A DNA stretch of 45,700 nt, from the NCBI GenBank assembly GCA_005776725.1, contig SXOO01000244.1, forward strand, positions 1 to 45,700, read 5' to 3'. This DNA comes from Pseudomonadota bacterium. GTDB taxonomy: Bacteria > Myxococcota_A > UBA9042 > GCA-2863065. The translations under genes and the position numbers were made by a program. Shown here piece after piece: positions 1-8,037 of the stretch. The notes beneath the pieces were generated by a model. It worked only from the letters and a program-made list of their open reading frames with translations. It was not told the DNA's origin and searched no databases. How positions within the stretch are numbered: the stretch's first letter is position 1; every line of letters begins with the position of its first letter.

Positions 1-1455
1 CCGCGCGTGCTCGTCGGCCATGAGGGCACGATCGCGCATGAACTCGACGCCGAGCTCATAGCTCCAGACTTCGCCCGGGTGGAAGTCGAAGTCCCGCGGG
101 ATCCTCAGCCCGAGGTGCATCCCGATGTCGACCACGACGCGGGCGGCGCGCATCAGCTGGCACGCATACATGCCCATGGCGTATTCGGAACGCTCGAAGT
201 AGCCGAGCTCGAGCATGAGCTGCTCGGCGTAGAGCGCCCAGCCCTCGGCGCTGCCGGCCCAGCAAGCCAGCACCCGTTGGAACCGCGAGAGGCGGTCTCG
301 GCGATACAGCTGGATCCCCACCTGGAGATGATGCCCGGGGAACCCTTCGTGGTACGCGGTGCTGATCTCCTGCCAGAGCGGCATGACCTTGAGGGCTCCT
401 GGCGAGTACCAGACGCCGCCGGGGCGGGAGAAGTCTTCGCTGGGCTGCATGTAATAGGCGCCCACCTTTCCCCCGGGCGGCGCCAGCTTCACGTCCAGCG
501 CGCGGATCGCGTCCGGTACGTCGAAGTGAGTCCCTGCCAGCTGCTCCAGCGCCTGCTGCTGCCGCGCTCGCATCACGGTCAGGAATGGCTCGGGGAGCTC
601 TGCTGAGGCGTTCGGGTCCTGATCGAGCTGCTTCGCCAGCGCCGCCACGCTGAGGCCTGGGGCGATCTGCCGCGCCAAGGCGGCCATAGCGCTTTCGATG
701 CGGCGGGTCTCTTCGAGGCCCCAGGCGTACGTTTCGTCGAGGTCCAGCGTCATCCCGAGATGTTGCCGCGCTGCCCGCCCATACGCGTCGCGTCCCACAC
801 CGTCCTGCGCGGGAGCCGCCGGTAGGTAGGTCGTCTCCAGCCACTCCGTCAGCTCTGCCACAGCGTCGCGCGCCCCGTCGGCGAAGCGCTCCCCAGCGCA
901 GCGCGCTGCCGCCGCGTGGTAGACGTGACCGGCCTGTGAGCGCCCCTGCTCCACGGCGGCCATCACCTGCCGGCTCGAGACCACCGTGCCGCGGGCGAGG
1001 CCCTCCGAGAGCAGCTCTTGGTACTTACCCACGGCCGCCGGGAGGGTTCGGAGCCGCTCGCGCATGGCCTCGGCGCCATCTGGCGATTCGGCGTTCATGA
1101 CGTCGAACGCCATCGGGAAACACTGGAATGTGGACGTGATGTTGTTGAGGTCGCGGTAGCGGTCGTCGGCGCCGTAGAAGGCCGTGCGCTCGTCGAGGTA
1201 CTCGCGCAAGACGGCGGCGGCGAGCGAGGCGTCTTCGTCCGTCGCCTCGCCGCCGGCGCGTTCCTCGATCTGGGCGAGGCGCCTCGAGTGGGTGGCGATC
1301 GTGGCGGCCCGGGCGTCTTGCCCCGCGGGGCTCACGTCGTCCCAGCGGTGATCGTGGCCCGACACCCCCGCGAAGGTGGCGGCGATCGGGCTATCGCTAC
1401 AGAGCGCATCGACGAGGTCGTGGCTGAGTTTCCAGAGGGCGTCGCGGTCAAGCAT
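1..1455 (-). CDS. DUF885 family metallopeptidase-like protein (C-terminus cut by window edge)
   Basis: An open frame runs from an ATG at 1455 off the left edge, giving at least 485 residues. It begins MLDRDALWKLSHDL. The diagnostic DUF885 signature is near codons 350-360: YHEGFPGHH, the zinc-ligand/catalytic HExxxGH-like motif. It is followed by EGWALYAEQLM, whose Glu is the usual third ligand. The mostly helical body and length (family about 550-600 aa) fit a cytoplasmic DUF885 protein, a family related to M2/M3-type metallopeptidases. No signal peptide is visible. The start is the first ATG after the upstream gene's stop at 1505, and no strong ribosome-binding site is seen. It is probably transcribed with the membrane-protein genes upstream. 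The family is secure from the motif; the substrate is unknown. Confidence 0.88.
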   Translation of the reverse strand, partial: MLDRDALWKLSHDLVDALCSDSPIAATFAGVSGHDHRWDDVSPAGQDARAATIATHSRRLAQIEERAGGEATDEDASLAAAVLREYLDERTAFYGADDRYRDLNNITSTFQCFPMAFDVMNAESPDGAEAMRERLRTLPAAVGKYQELLSEGLARGTVVSSRQVMAAVEQGRSQAGHVYHAAAARCAGERFADGARDAVAELTEWLETTYLPAAPAQDGVGRDAYGRAARQHLGMTLDLDETYAWGLEETRRIESAMAALARQIAPGLSVAALAKQLDQDPNASAELPEPFLTVMRARQQQALEQLAGTHFDVPDAIRALDVKLAPPGGKVGAYYMQPSEDFSRPGGVWYSPGALKVMPLWQEISTAYHEGFPGHHLQVGIQLYRRDRLSRFQRVLACWAGSAEGWALYAEQLMLELGYFERSEYAMGMYACQLMRAARVVVDIGMHLGLRIPRDFDFHPGEVWSYELGVEFMRDRALMADEHAR

Positions 1456-1504
1456 GGGCCGAACGTGCCCCGGCGCGCCACCCTGCGCAAGGGGGCGGGT
1501 CCGA

Positions 1505-2647
1505 TCAGGCTGTGGACGGCGAGCTGTGGGGCGGGGAGCGTACGTCCGAGACGAGGCTGGCGGAGAGTCCCACAGCGACGCTGATCCACAGGACCCGGGC
1601 GTCCATCGGTGCCACGAGGGCCAGCGCGAGGGCGGCGCGGGCCAAGAGGCGGGCGTCGGCCGCGGCGTGCCTCGTGGCGTGCCAGAGCGCAGCCGCCCCC
1701 ACGGTGAGCAGCGTGAGGTGAAAGACGCCCCCCTCGGCCATCGCCTCGAGCAGAAGGCTGTGGGGCGCCAACCCGCCGGAGAGCGCTGGGAAGCGGCCCA
1801 CCCCCACGCCGGTCCAGGGGGAGGCCGCGAACGCGTCCGTAGCCGTTTGGAGCAGGTGTTCCCGCATCCCGAGGTCGCGCCCTTCGAGGAGTCGGAAGAA
1901 CCGGAACCAGAACCGTTGCGGCAAGAACGCGACGCCCAGCGCGGCCCCCACCACGCCGCTCAGCGCCAACATCGGTCGCCCGCGGGCGACCACGGCGAGG
2001 CGCCACGCCAGCGCCACCGCGAGCGCCACGAGCGCGAGGCGGCTCTGGGTGAGGGCCACCGCCGTGGCACCGCCGACCACGGCGGCCACGTCCAGCGCCG
2101 GGAGCGGCAGCCGCTCGGCCGTCGTCGCTCGAAGGAGGCTCGGGAGGAGGGCGAGGAGCGCCACCAGCGCGGCGTCGTTCGGGTCGCCGGTCCAGCCGGA
2201 GAACCGCTGGAGCGCGGTGTAGGGCGTGGGGGCAAGCGTGAGCCGAAACAAGACCGCGTGCACGCCGAGCCCCACGGCCACCAGCTGGAGCGCGCCGCGC
2301 CACGAGCCAAGGCCGACCGCCGCACCGCAGAGGCAGGCCGCCAGGACGTCGGTGCCGTCACCCTGGAGCACCCCCAGCGCCCCGAGGCTCAGCGCGGCCG
2401 CCCCGGCTGCGGGTGTGGGGAGCGGGAGCGCGCGGCGCGAGCGCTGGGCATACGCGACCGCGGCGAGGAGTCCCACGAGGAGCAGCGCCGAGCCGGATTG
2501 CCCGAAGACGCCGGGGAGCGGCCGCGAGAGACGGAGGAAGGCGTGGATGAGCCCGGCCGCTCCGAGGAGCGGCGCGAGGCCTTCGAGTCGGCCGCTCAGG
2601 GCCAGAGGGCGTTGACCACCGAGATCACCATCCCGAGGCACAGCCAC
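1505..2647 (-). CDS. O-antigen ligase/polymerase-like (Wzy_C) membrane protein
   Basis: 380 residues made almost entirely of hydrophobic helices, about 10-11 membrane segments. Around residues 275-310 is a GVGVGRFPAL...APHSLLLEAMAEGG stretch. It matches the periplasmic-loop signature of the O-antigen ligase/Wzy_C family (GxGxGxF then a His/Asn and an acidic E-x-G). Such proteins join or polymerise polyprenyl-linked glycans at the inner membrane. The start overlaps the end of the small upstream membrane gene by about 50 nt, which suggests translational coupling. GTG at 2641 is an equally possible start. No other glycan genes lie beside it, so whether it acts in LPS, exopolysaccharide or another polymer cannot be told. 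The family call is fairly confident; the specific role is inferred. Confidence 0.72.
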   Translation of the reverse strand: MAVPRDGDLGGQRPLALSGRLEGLAPLLGAAGLIHAFLRLSRPLPGVFGQSGSALLLVGLLAAVAYAQRSRRALPLPTPAAGAAALSLGALGVLQGDGTDVLAACLCGAAVGLGSWRGALQLVAVGLGVHAVLFRLTLAPTPYTALQRFSGWTGDPNDAALVALLALLPSLLRATTAERLPLPALDVAAVVGGATAVALTQSRLALVALAVALAWRLAVVARGRPMLALSGVVGAALGVAFLPQRFWFRFFRLLEGRDLGMREHLLQTATDAFAASPWTGVGVGRFPALSGGLAPHSLLLEAMAEGGVFHLTLLTVGAAALWHATRHAAADARLLARAALALALVAPMDARVLWISVAVGLSASLVSDVRSPPHSSPSTA

Positions 2648-2766
2648 AGCACCGCGACGCCGTAGAGCGCGTAGACGGCTACGCGATAAGGGCGGAGCGC
2701 CGGGTCGAAGCCACGGCGGGACGAGTCGATGTACTCACCACGGTTCTCGGTTGTTTCGTCGTCCAC
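2596..2766 (-). CDS. small single-pass membrane protein
   Basis: A short frame of 56 residues from GTG 2766, or 68 residues if TTG 2802 is used. The hydrophilic, acidic N-terminus (DDETTENRGEYIDSSRR) is followed by one transmembrane helix (about VAVYALYGVAVLWLCLGMVI), ending NALWP. Its 3' end overlaps the start of the O-antigen-ligase-like gene, so the pair is probably coupled. I do not recognise a family. The charge pattern (acidic/basic N-terminus, clean hydrophobic helix, short tail) makes it credible as a real protein. The exact start is uncertain because neither candidate has a clear ribosome-binding site. Confidence 0.55.
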   Translation of the reverse strand: MDDETTENRGEYIDSSRRGFDPALRPYRVAVYALYGVAVLWLCLGMVISVVNALWP

Positions 2767-2836
2767 ACCGCGGGTGTAGCACGGCCGCGGCGGCTCTCCC
2801 AAACCCTGACGCGTAGGTCACTCCAAGGGGCTCGCC

Positions 2837-3541
2837 CTAGGCGTGCGGCACGAGGCGCGCCACGAAGCGGACCGGGACGCGGCGAAGTGGCACGCCGTCG
2901 AGCGTCTCGATCCGGAAGTACGGCGCCACCCAGGCACGGAGCATGCCCTCGTCCACCTCGTGCAGGTGCCACTCGTCTTCCATGTGCTCGGGCATGGCGT
3001 AGCCGGAGCGCGCGGCCAGGAGCCTCCGGGCGCCCGGGAGCGCGAGTACACGGCCCTTGATCGCGTTGATGAGCGGCTCGTTCGGCACGGAGATCACCGC
3101 GATCCCGCCCGGCCGAAGCACCCGGTGTAGCTCGGCCACGACCTTCCCCGGGTCGAGCACGTGCTCCAGCACCTCCGTGCAGTACACGCGATCGAACGAC
3201 GCCTCCTCGAAAGTGAGCGCGCCAGCGTCCATCTCGAGCAGCGTCGCCCGACCGCGGAGGCGTCGTTGCGCCTTCTCGAGCAGGAACGGGCTGAGATCCA
3301 CCCCAGTCCGGCGTCCGCGAACCTGCTCGAGGACGTTGCCGGCCCCGCAGCCGACCTCGAGCACCTCGTGGTGGTCCTCGGCCCCGAGGAGGCGGATCAG
3401 CGAGCGCACCCGCTGCTTCTCCAGGAGGCGCACCGGGAGCGGTGAGGCGGTGTGGTAGAGGTCGGGGTCGTGCGCTTGAGCCATCGCGTCGTTCCAAGCG
3501 GCGAAGGAGGCTGCGTCGACGCGCGGCGGGGTCTGGCTCAT
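2837..3541 (-). CDS. class I SAM-dependent methyltransferase
   Basis: 234 residues from ATG 3541 (MSQTPPRVDAAS). Motif I VLEVGCGAGNVLEQ binds S-adenosylmethionine. The acidic residue after strand 2 is in TGVDLS. The motif EEASFDRVYCTEVLEHV (motif IV, UbiE/Coq5-like Methyltransf_11 style) and LRPGGIAVISVPNE (motif VI) follow, so the family is clear. A longer frame reaches 3640, but that extension crosses the divergent promoter region and looks like noise, so the internal ATG was chosen. The acceptor is unknown. The C-terminal half (PEHMEDEWHLHEVDEGMLR) resembles methyltransferases that act on small molecules, lipids or sugars. It is transcribed divergently from the Cys-rich lipoprotein gene. 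Confidence 0.85.
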   Translation of the reverse strand: MSQTPPRVDAASFAAWNDAMAQAHDPDLYHTASPLPVRLLEKQRVRSLIRLLGAEDHHEVLEVGCGAGNVLEQVRGRRTGVDLSPFLLEKAQRRLRGRATLLEMDAGALTFEEASFDRVYCTEVLEHVLDPGKVVAELHRVLRPGGIAVISVPNEPLINAIKGRVLALPGARRLLAARSGYAMPEHMEDEWHLHEVDEGMLRAWVAPYFRIETLDGVPLRRVPVRFVARLVPHA

Positions 3542-3585
3542 AGGCCCACGTTTACACCAAGGGTGACCCGATCGTCGACTTGAGT

Positions 3586-3612
3586 CCGGCCGGGGGTTAG
3601 AGTCCCGGCCGG
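3586..3612. promoter_or_regulatory. perfect 9-bp GC hairpin/palindrome in divergent promoter region
   Basis: CCGGCCGGG at 3586-3594 and its exact reverse complement CCCGGCCGG at 3604-3612 flank a 9-nt loop. The element sits in the 89-bp gap between the methyltransferase (minus) and the Cys-rich lipoprotein (plus, start 3631). It could be a DNA operator shared by both promoters, or a 5' leader hairpin of the plus-strand gene just ahead of its GGGGGCGGG-type ribosome-binding region. There is no evidence to choose between them. Confidence 0.4.
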
Positions 3613-3630
3613 TGGTGATGAGGGGGCGGG

Positions 3631-6600
3631 ATGAGAACAAGTAGTATTTTCGCAGTCGGCGTACTCCTGGTTGTGGGCTGTCACGAAGACGACGCGGGCT
3701 TCGTTCCCGACGCCGGGACCCCTGACGTAGGCGGCGGCGCCGTTTCCGACACCCAGGTGGAGCCCGATGTCGGCGAGGTGCCCGACGTGTCTCAGCCCGA
3801 CGCTCCGGACGCTCCTGAACCCCCGGAGGACCTCGGCGCCCCCGATCCCGACGTCCCTCCCGTGGGGACGCCCTGCGACAGCAACGACGACTGCGTCGCC
3901 CTCAACGGCGCGTGCACTGTGGCGCTCTGCGACACGCAGTTCGGCTTGTGCGTCAGCGGGCCCACGAAGTCCGGGGCACCCTGCGACGATGGTAACGCGT
4001 GCACGGCGGGGACCGTGTGCGTCGAGGGCGTGTGCGGCGGCAGCCAGGCGGTGGCCATCGCCTGCGAGGACTTCGATCCCTGCACCGACAACGCCTGCCT
4101 GCCGGAGTCGGGCTGCGCGTTCACGGCCAACACCGTCGCCTGCAACGACGGCAACGGATGCACCGAGGGTGACACGTGCGCCGCTGGCGTATGCGGCGGC
4201 GTCGCCACAGTGGCGTGCGCGTGCGCGGCGGACGTGGACTGCGCGGCCTTCGACGACGCGGACCTCTGCAATGGTGTGCTGGGCTGTGTTGCTGGCGCCT
4301 GCGTCGTCCGGCCCGAGACGGTGGTGACGTGCCCCAACATCCCGGGGAGCGCCGAGAGCTGCGTGCAGGTGGCCTGCGAGCCATCGCTCGGTAAGTGCCT
4401 CGTAGGCTTCTCGCCGGCAGGGGCTCCTTGCAGCGACGGTAACGCTTGTACCCTAGCCGACTCCTGCACCGCCGATGGCGCCTGCGTGCCCGTAGGCGAG
4501 GCCGTCTGCGAGTGCGTTTCAGACGCTGACTGCACCACCTTCGACGACGGCAACGCCTGCAACGGCGTGCCGACCTGCTCCGCCGGCAAGTGCGTCGTGG
4601 CCCCGGCGAGCGTCATCGTCTGTCCGCCCGCTCCCGAGGGGAGCTGCGCCACCTCGTATTGTGACGCAGCCACCGGGGCCTGTGCGGCCGGCGCGGCGCT
4701 CGACGGTCAGTCCTGCGACGACGCAAGCGCCTGCAGCACCAACGACACTTGCGTCGCGGGAGCGTGCGTCCCCGGCGTGAGCCTCGGCTGCGACGATGGC
4801 GACGAGTGCACCGCCGACGCGTGTGATCCGGTCATCGGGTGCACCCACCTCCTGCTGGCCGGGTGCCTCGTCGCGGAGTGCGCCGCGGACGGGGATTGCG
4901 CCGACGGCGCGGACTGCACGGTCGACACGTGCGCCGACGGCGTCTGCGTCTACACGGCCACTGCGGCCTGCGGTACGCCTTGCGCCGACGTCTCCGAGTG
5001 CGACGACGCAGACCCCTGCACCACCGACACCTGCGACGGCGCCAACATCTGCCAGCACACCCCGGAGCCAGGCTGCGGCGTCACCTCGTGCCTCACGGAC
5101 GCCGACTGCGTCACCGACACGGTGTGCCTCATCGGTTTGTGTGACTCGGTGCTGGGGTGCCTCCTCGTCGACGATCCCGCGTGTTCGCCGGGCTGCGCCT
5201 CTGACGCGGACTGCACGGACGCGGAGCCCTGCACCGTGGACTTCTGCGACGAGACCGGCACCTGCCAGCACGCGGCCACGCCTGAGTGCACTGGGGTCAA
5301 GTGCTCCTCAGACGCCCTGTGTGCGGATGAAGACCCGTGCACCGAGGACTTCTGCGACGGGATCAGCTGCCAACACGTGGTGCTGCCGAACTGCGGCTTC
5401 GCGCCCTGCACCGACTCCGCCGAGTGCGCCGACACCGATCCTTGCACCGTCGACACCTGCACGGCCACGCTCGGCTGCGTCCACCAGCTCCTCCAGGGCT
5501 GCGGAGGCCCCAAGTGCGCGACGGCCGCTGACTGCGACGACCAGAACCCGTGCACCAACGACCTCTGCACCATCAGCGGGACCTGCAAGAACAACGCGAT
5601 CCCGAAGTGCGGGGAGGGACAATGCACCCTCAGCGCCGACTGCAACGACGGCAACCCGTGCACCACGGATCTGTGCGACGGCGGTACCTGCGGGCACTCG
5701 GTCGTCCTGGGCTGCAGCCCCGCCGAGGCGTGCACCACCACCGGCCAGTGCGCCGATGGCGATCCCTGCACCCTGGACTACTGCTCGCAGGGGACTTGCG
5801 CCCACACGCCGGTCGCCGGGTGTGGCTCCGGCTCGTGCGCCAACGCCCAGGACTGCGACGACGGCAACGACTGCACCGCCGACTCCTGTGAGAAGAAAGT
5901 GCTGTGCGTTCACAATCCGCTGCCCGGCTGCGGCGGCGTGGCCTGCACCACCGCGGCGGAGTGCGTGGACGCCAACGGCTGCACCGTCGATCAGTGCACG
6001 CAAGGGGTGTGCACCGTGAAGCTCCTGAACCACTGCGGTGGGCTCGCGTGTGTGTCCAAGCTCGACTGCGACGATGGCAACGAGTGCACCAACGACATGT
6101 GCATGGGCGGCGCGGTGTGCGGCTACGTGCTCAAGGGCAAGGCATGTAAGGGGGGCGTGACGCCCGACGAGCCCTGCAAGAAGGATGCGGAATGTGACGA
6201 TGGCGACCCCTGCACCGTGGACGACTGCGCGGGTGGCGCGGTCAAGGCGTGCACCCACGCACCCACGACTGTGGGCGTCGGATGCGGCGGGACGGCTACG
6301 TGCAAAAAGGTGGCGGACTGTGACGACGGTGACGTGTGCACCATCGACTCGTGCAAGGGGAACGGCGGGGACAAGGTATGCGAATACGAAGTGTCGCCGG
6401 ACCCGTCCTGCGCACCGCCGCCTCCGGGCTGCGTCGCCGACGCCGACTGCGCTGACGCGCTCTTCTGCACGGCAGACCTCTGCGACCTCGGTTCGGGCAT
6501 CTGCTCCCATTCGGAGAAGCCCGGCTGCGCCGAGCCCGTGAGCTGCGTCGCCGACGCCGACTGCGTGGACGCCGAGCTCTGCACGCTGGATCTCTGCGTG

Positions 6601-6648
6601 GGTGGGGCTTGCGACCACCCGCCCGACCCCTTGTGTCCGGCGCCGTAG
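3631..6648 (+). CDS. giant Cys-rich lipoprotein with CTDC (Dictyostelium-type) repeats
   Basis: 1005 residues. The N-terminus MRTSSIFAVGVLLVVGC is a type II signal peptide with the lipobox VVGC, so the protein is a lipid-anchored, exported lipoprotein. Residues about 20-85 form an Asp/Pro/Val-rich linker (repeating PDV/PDA). From about 87 to the end are some 20-25 repeats of the form C-x-DADC-x-D-x-DPCT-x-D-x-C-x(4-8)-C-x-H-x-P-x(2)-GC. These resemble the Dictyostelium CTDC repeat (Pfam Dicty_CTDC). The regularly spaced cysteines suggest many disulfides and a long stiff rod on the cell surface. The family is typical of myxobacteria-like genomes; function is unproven, with adhesion or matrix inferred. 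The next gene, a sigma-54 activator, starts 15 nt after the stop. A paralogue lies at 22414-24840. Confidence 0.85.
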   Translation: MRTSSIFAVGVLLVVGCHEDDAGFVPDAGTPDVGGGAVSDTQVEPDVGEVPDVSQPDAPDAPEPPEDLGAPDPDVPPVGTPCDSNDDCVALNGACTVALCDTQFGLCVSGPTKSGAPCDDGNACTAGTVCVEGVCGGSQAVAIACEDFDPCTDNACLPESGCAFTANTVACNDGNGCTEGDTCAAGVCGGVATVACACAADVDCAAFDDADLCNGVLGCVAGACVVRPETVVTCPNIPGSAESCVQVACEPSLGKCLVGFSPAGAPCSDGNACTLADSCTADGACVPVGEAVCECVSDADCTTFDDGNACNGVPTCSAGKCVVAPASVIVCPPAPEGSCATSYCDAATGACAAGAALDGQSCDDASACSTNDTCVAGACVPGVSLGCDDGDECTADACDPVIGCTHLLLAGCLVAECAADGDCADGADCTVDTCADGVCVYTATAACGTPCADVSECDDADPCTTDTCDGANICQHTPEPGCGVTSCLTDADCVTDTVCLIGLCDSVLGCLLVDDPACSPGCASDADCTDAEPCTVDFCDETGTCQHAATPECTGVKCSSDALCADEDPCTEDFCDGISCQHVVLPNCGFAPCTDSAECADTDPCTVDTCTATLGCVHQLLQGCGGPKCATAADCDDQNPCTNDLCTISGTCKNNAIPKCGEGQCTLSADCNDGNPCTTDLCDGGTCGHSVVLGCSPAEACTTTGQCADGDPCTLDYCSQGTCAHTPVAGCGSGSCANAQDCDDGNDCTADSCEKKVLCVHNPLPGCGGVACTTAAECVDANGCTVDQCTQGVCTVKLLNHCGGLACVSKLDCDDGNECTNDMCMGGAVCGYVLKGKACKGGVTPDEPCKKDAECDDGDPCTVDDCAGGAVKACTHAPTTVGVGCGGTATCKKVADCDDGDVCTIDSCKGNGGDKVCEYEVSPDPSCAPPPPGCVADADCADALFCTADLCDLGSGICSHSEKPGCAEPVSCVADADCVDAELCTLDLCVGGACDHPPDPLCPAP

Positions 6649-6662
6649 AGCGGCCTTCACGC

Positions 6663-7736
6663 GTGAGGCCGGCAGCTCGGGTGTCTTCGACTCCAGGCGA
6701 CGCCGGACTCACGGCGCAGGCGCCGCCTTCCTCTGCGCTCGCGCGTGGAGAGGCGGTTCTGTTTCACGGCATGTGGACGCAGGACGACCGCATGAAGGCC
6801 TGCTTTCGGGTCATCGAGCGGGTCGCCGAGACCGACGATCCCGTGCTCGTGCGCGGGGAGACGGGCGCCGGCAAGGAGCTGGCGGCTGCCGCCATTCATC
6901 GGCTCTCCAGCCGCCCAGGGCCCTACAAGGCGATCAACTGCGCGGCGCTGCCCGCGAACCTCCTGGAGAGCGAGCTCTTCGGTCACGTGCGCGGGGCCTT
7001 CACGGGCGCCCACAAGGACACGCCGGGTCACGTTCAGCTCGCCCATCGAGGTACGCTGTTCCTGGATGAGGTGGCCGAGCTGCCGCTCGAGCTTCAAGCC
7101 AAGCTGCTGCGTGTCCTCGAGACGCGCACGGTGCTGCCAGTGGGCGCCCGGAACCCGGTGGAGGTGGACGTGCGGGTCGTCTCGGCGACTCATCGCGCGC
7201 TCCGCAGAGAGGTGGAGGCGGGGCGTTTTCGCGCGGATCTGATGTACCGGCTGCGCGTGATCCCCATCTTCCTGCCCCCGCTGCGCGAGCGGCTCGGGGA
7301 CGTGGCGCTGCTCTGCGAGCAGCTCCTCCCCGGCCTGAACAAAGCGAGGCGCCGGCAGGTCGAGCAGATCGCCCCCGACGCGCTGGCCGCCCTGGTGGGA
7401 CACGACTGGCCCGGAAACGTGCGCGAGCAGCGCAACGTGTTGGCCTACGCGCACACGATGGGCGACGGGCCGATCCTGGAGCGCGAACACCTCCCTCCCG
7501 AGATCCTCGACGACGACGCACGGGCCCGCCAGCCGGTGCCGGTGGAGCCGCGCACGGGCGGGACCGCGCCGCGCAGGGCCCAGCCGCGTGTTGGCGCGCT
7601 GGACCGCGAGCAGATCCTCGAGGCCCTGGCGAGCACGTCAGGGCGGGCCGAGGCGGCGCAGCGACTCGGTGTGAACCGGATCACCCTGTGGCGGCATATG
7701 AAGGCGCTGGGTCTCGTTAGCCCGGCTGAGCGTTGA
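6663..7736 (+). CDS. sigma-54-dependent transcriptional activator, no N-terminal sensor domain
   Basis: 357 residues from GTG 6663; the frame is open to 6609, but that would overlap the lipoprotein gene. It holds an AAA+ domain with Walker A GETGAGKE (about residues 65-72), the sigma-54-contacting GAFTGA loop (about 111-116), Walker B GTLFLDEV (about 130-137) and a sensor/arginine region RFRADLMYRL. WPGNVREQRN is the sensor 2 motif, with Gln where Leu is usual. A Fis-type helix-turn-helix (about 310-350, ending RITLWRHMKALGL) binds DNA. Only about 36 residues precede the AAA+ domain, so there is no receiver, GAF, PAS or FHA domain. Control must come from expression level or a partner protein. 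Placement after the Cys-rich lipoprotein suggests co-transcription. Confidence 0.93.
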   Translation: MRPAARVSSTPGDAGLTAQAPPSSALARGEAVLFHGMWTQDDRMKACFRVIERVAETDDPVLVRGETGAGKELAAAAIHRLSSRPGPYKAINCAALPANLLESELFGHVRGAFTGAHKDTPGHVQLAHRGTLFLDEVAELPLELQAKLLRVLETRTVLPVGARNPVEVDVRVVSATHRALRREVEAGRFRADLMYRLRVIPIFLPPLRERLGDVALLCEQLLPGLNKARRRQVEQIAPDALAALVGHDWPGNVREQRNVLAYAHTMGDGPILEREHLPPEILDDDARARQPVPVEPRTGGTAPRRAQPRVGALDREQILEALASTSGRAEAAQRLGVNRITLWRHMKALGLVSPAER

Positions 7737-7790
7737 CACTGGCCATGGCAATCCTTACCGTCCAGTAAGGATCTCGCCATCGAGGTAAGG
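7733..7790 (+). promoter_or_regulatory. putative promoter and operator of the toxin-antitoxin operon
   Basis: A perfect -35 box TTGACA lies at 7733-7738. A weak -10 (TACCGT, 7756-7761) sits 17 bp on. It is covered by an inverted repeat, ATCCTTAC (7751-7758) and GTAAGGAT (7765-7772). A third half-site, GTAAGG, lies at 7785-7790, right against the antitoxin ATG, and also supplies the AGG of the ribosome-binding site. AbrB-type antitoxins usually repress their own operon through such palindromes, so this is read as the autoregulatory operator. Confidence 0.6.
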
Positions 7791-7791
7791 A

Positions 7792-8037
7792 ATGCCAGCC
7801 GCCACCGTCACCAGCAAGGGTCAGATCACGCTCCCCAAGGAGGTCCGGGATGCCCTGGGCGTTCATCCCGGCGACCGGGTGCTGTTCTGGCGCAGCCCAC
7901 AGGGCCAGTTCGTCGTCGAGGCCGAGACGGTCGATCTGCGGACCTTGAGGGGGTCGCTCAAGGGCAAGGGCCCACGGCTCACGGTTGAGGAGATGAACGA
8001 GGTCATCGCCCAGGCGGCGTCCAGGGCCAACTCGTGA
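7792..8037 (+). CDS. vapB: AbrB/MazE/SpoVT-fold antitoxin (VapB-like)
   Basis: 81 residues. The N-terminal swapped-hairpin DNA-binding domain is clear: ATVTSKGQITLPKEVRDALG, then GDRVLFW. The C-terminal part (RGSLKGKGPRLTVEEMNEVI) is the toxin-neutralising tail. Together with the PIN-domain gene that overlaps its stop by 4 nt (GTGA), it forms a type II VapBC-type toxin-antitoxin pair. The antitoxin binds and inhibits the toxin and probably represses the operon through the GTAAGG palindromes directly upstream. The start ATG is fixed by the domain boundary. Confidence 0.92.
   Translation: MPAATVTSKGQITLPKEVRDALGVHPGDRVLFWRSPQGQFVVEAETVDLRTLRGSLKGKGPRLTVEEMNEVIAQAASRANS

Noticed and set aside
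1376..2665. Plus-strand frame of 429 codons across the O-antigen-ligase-like gene.
   Set aside because: Rich in Arg/Glu/His noise and opposite a clear multi-TM membrane protein.
3594..3615. tRNA T-arm-like string GGTTAGAGTCCC.
   Set aside because: No acceptor stem, D arm or anticodon arm can be drawn; the string is just the loop and arm of a simple hairpin.
3895..6640. CRISPR-like or satellite repeats in the Cys-rich gene.
   Set aside because: The repetition is at protein level, with spacing of variable length and all in one reading frame; there are no identical direct repeats with unique spacers.
3792..6660. Long antisense frames over the CTDC lipoprotein (for example 4519-5271 and 5308-6660 minus).
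   Set aside because: They are open only because repeated Cys/Asp codons and high GC remove stops on the other strand; they have no ribosome-binding site, no coherent domains and mirror the repeat period.
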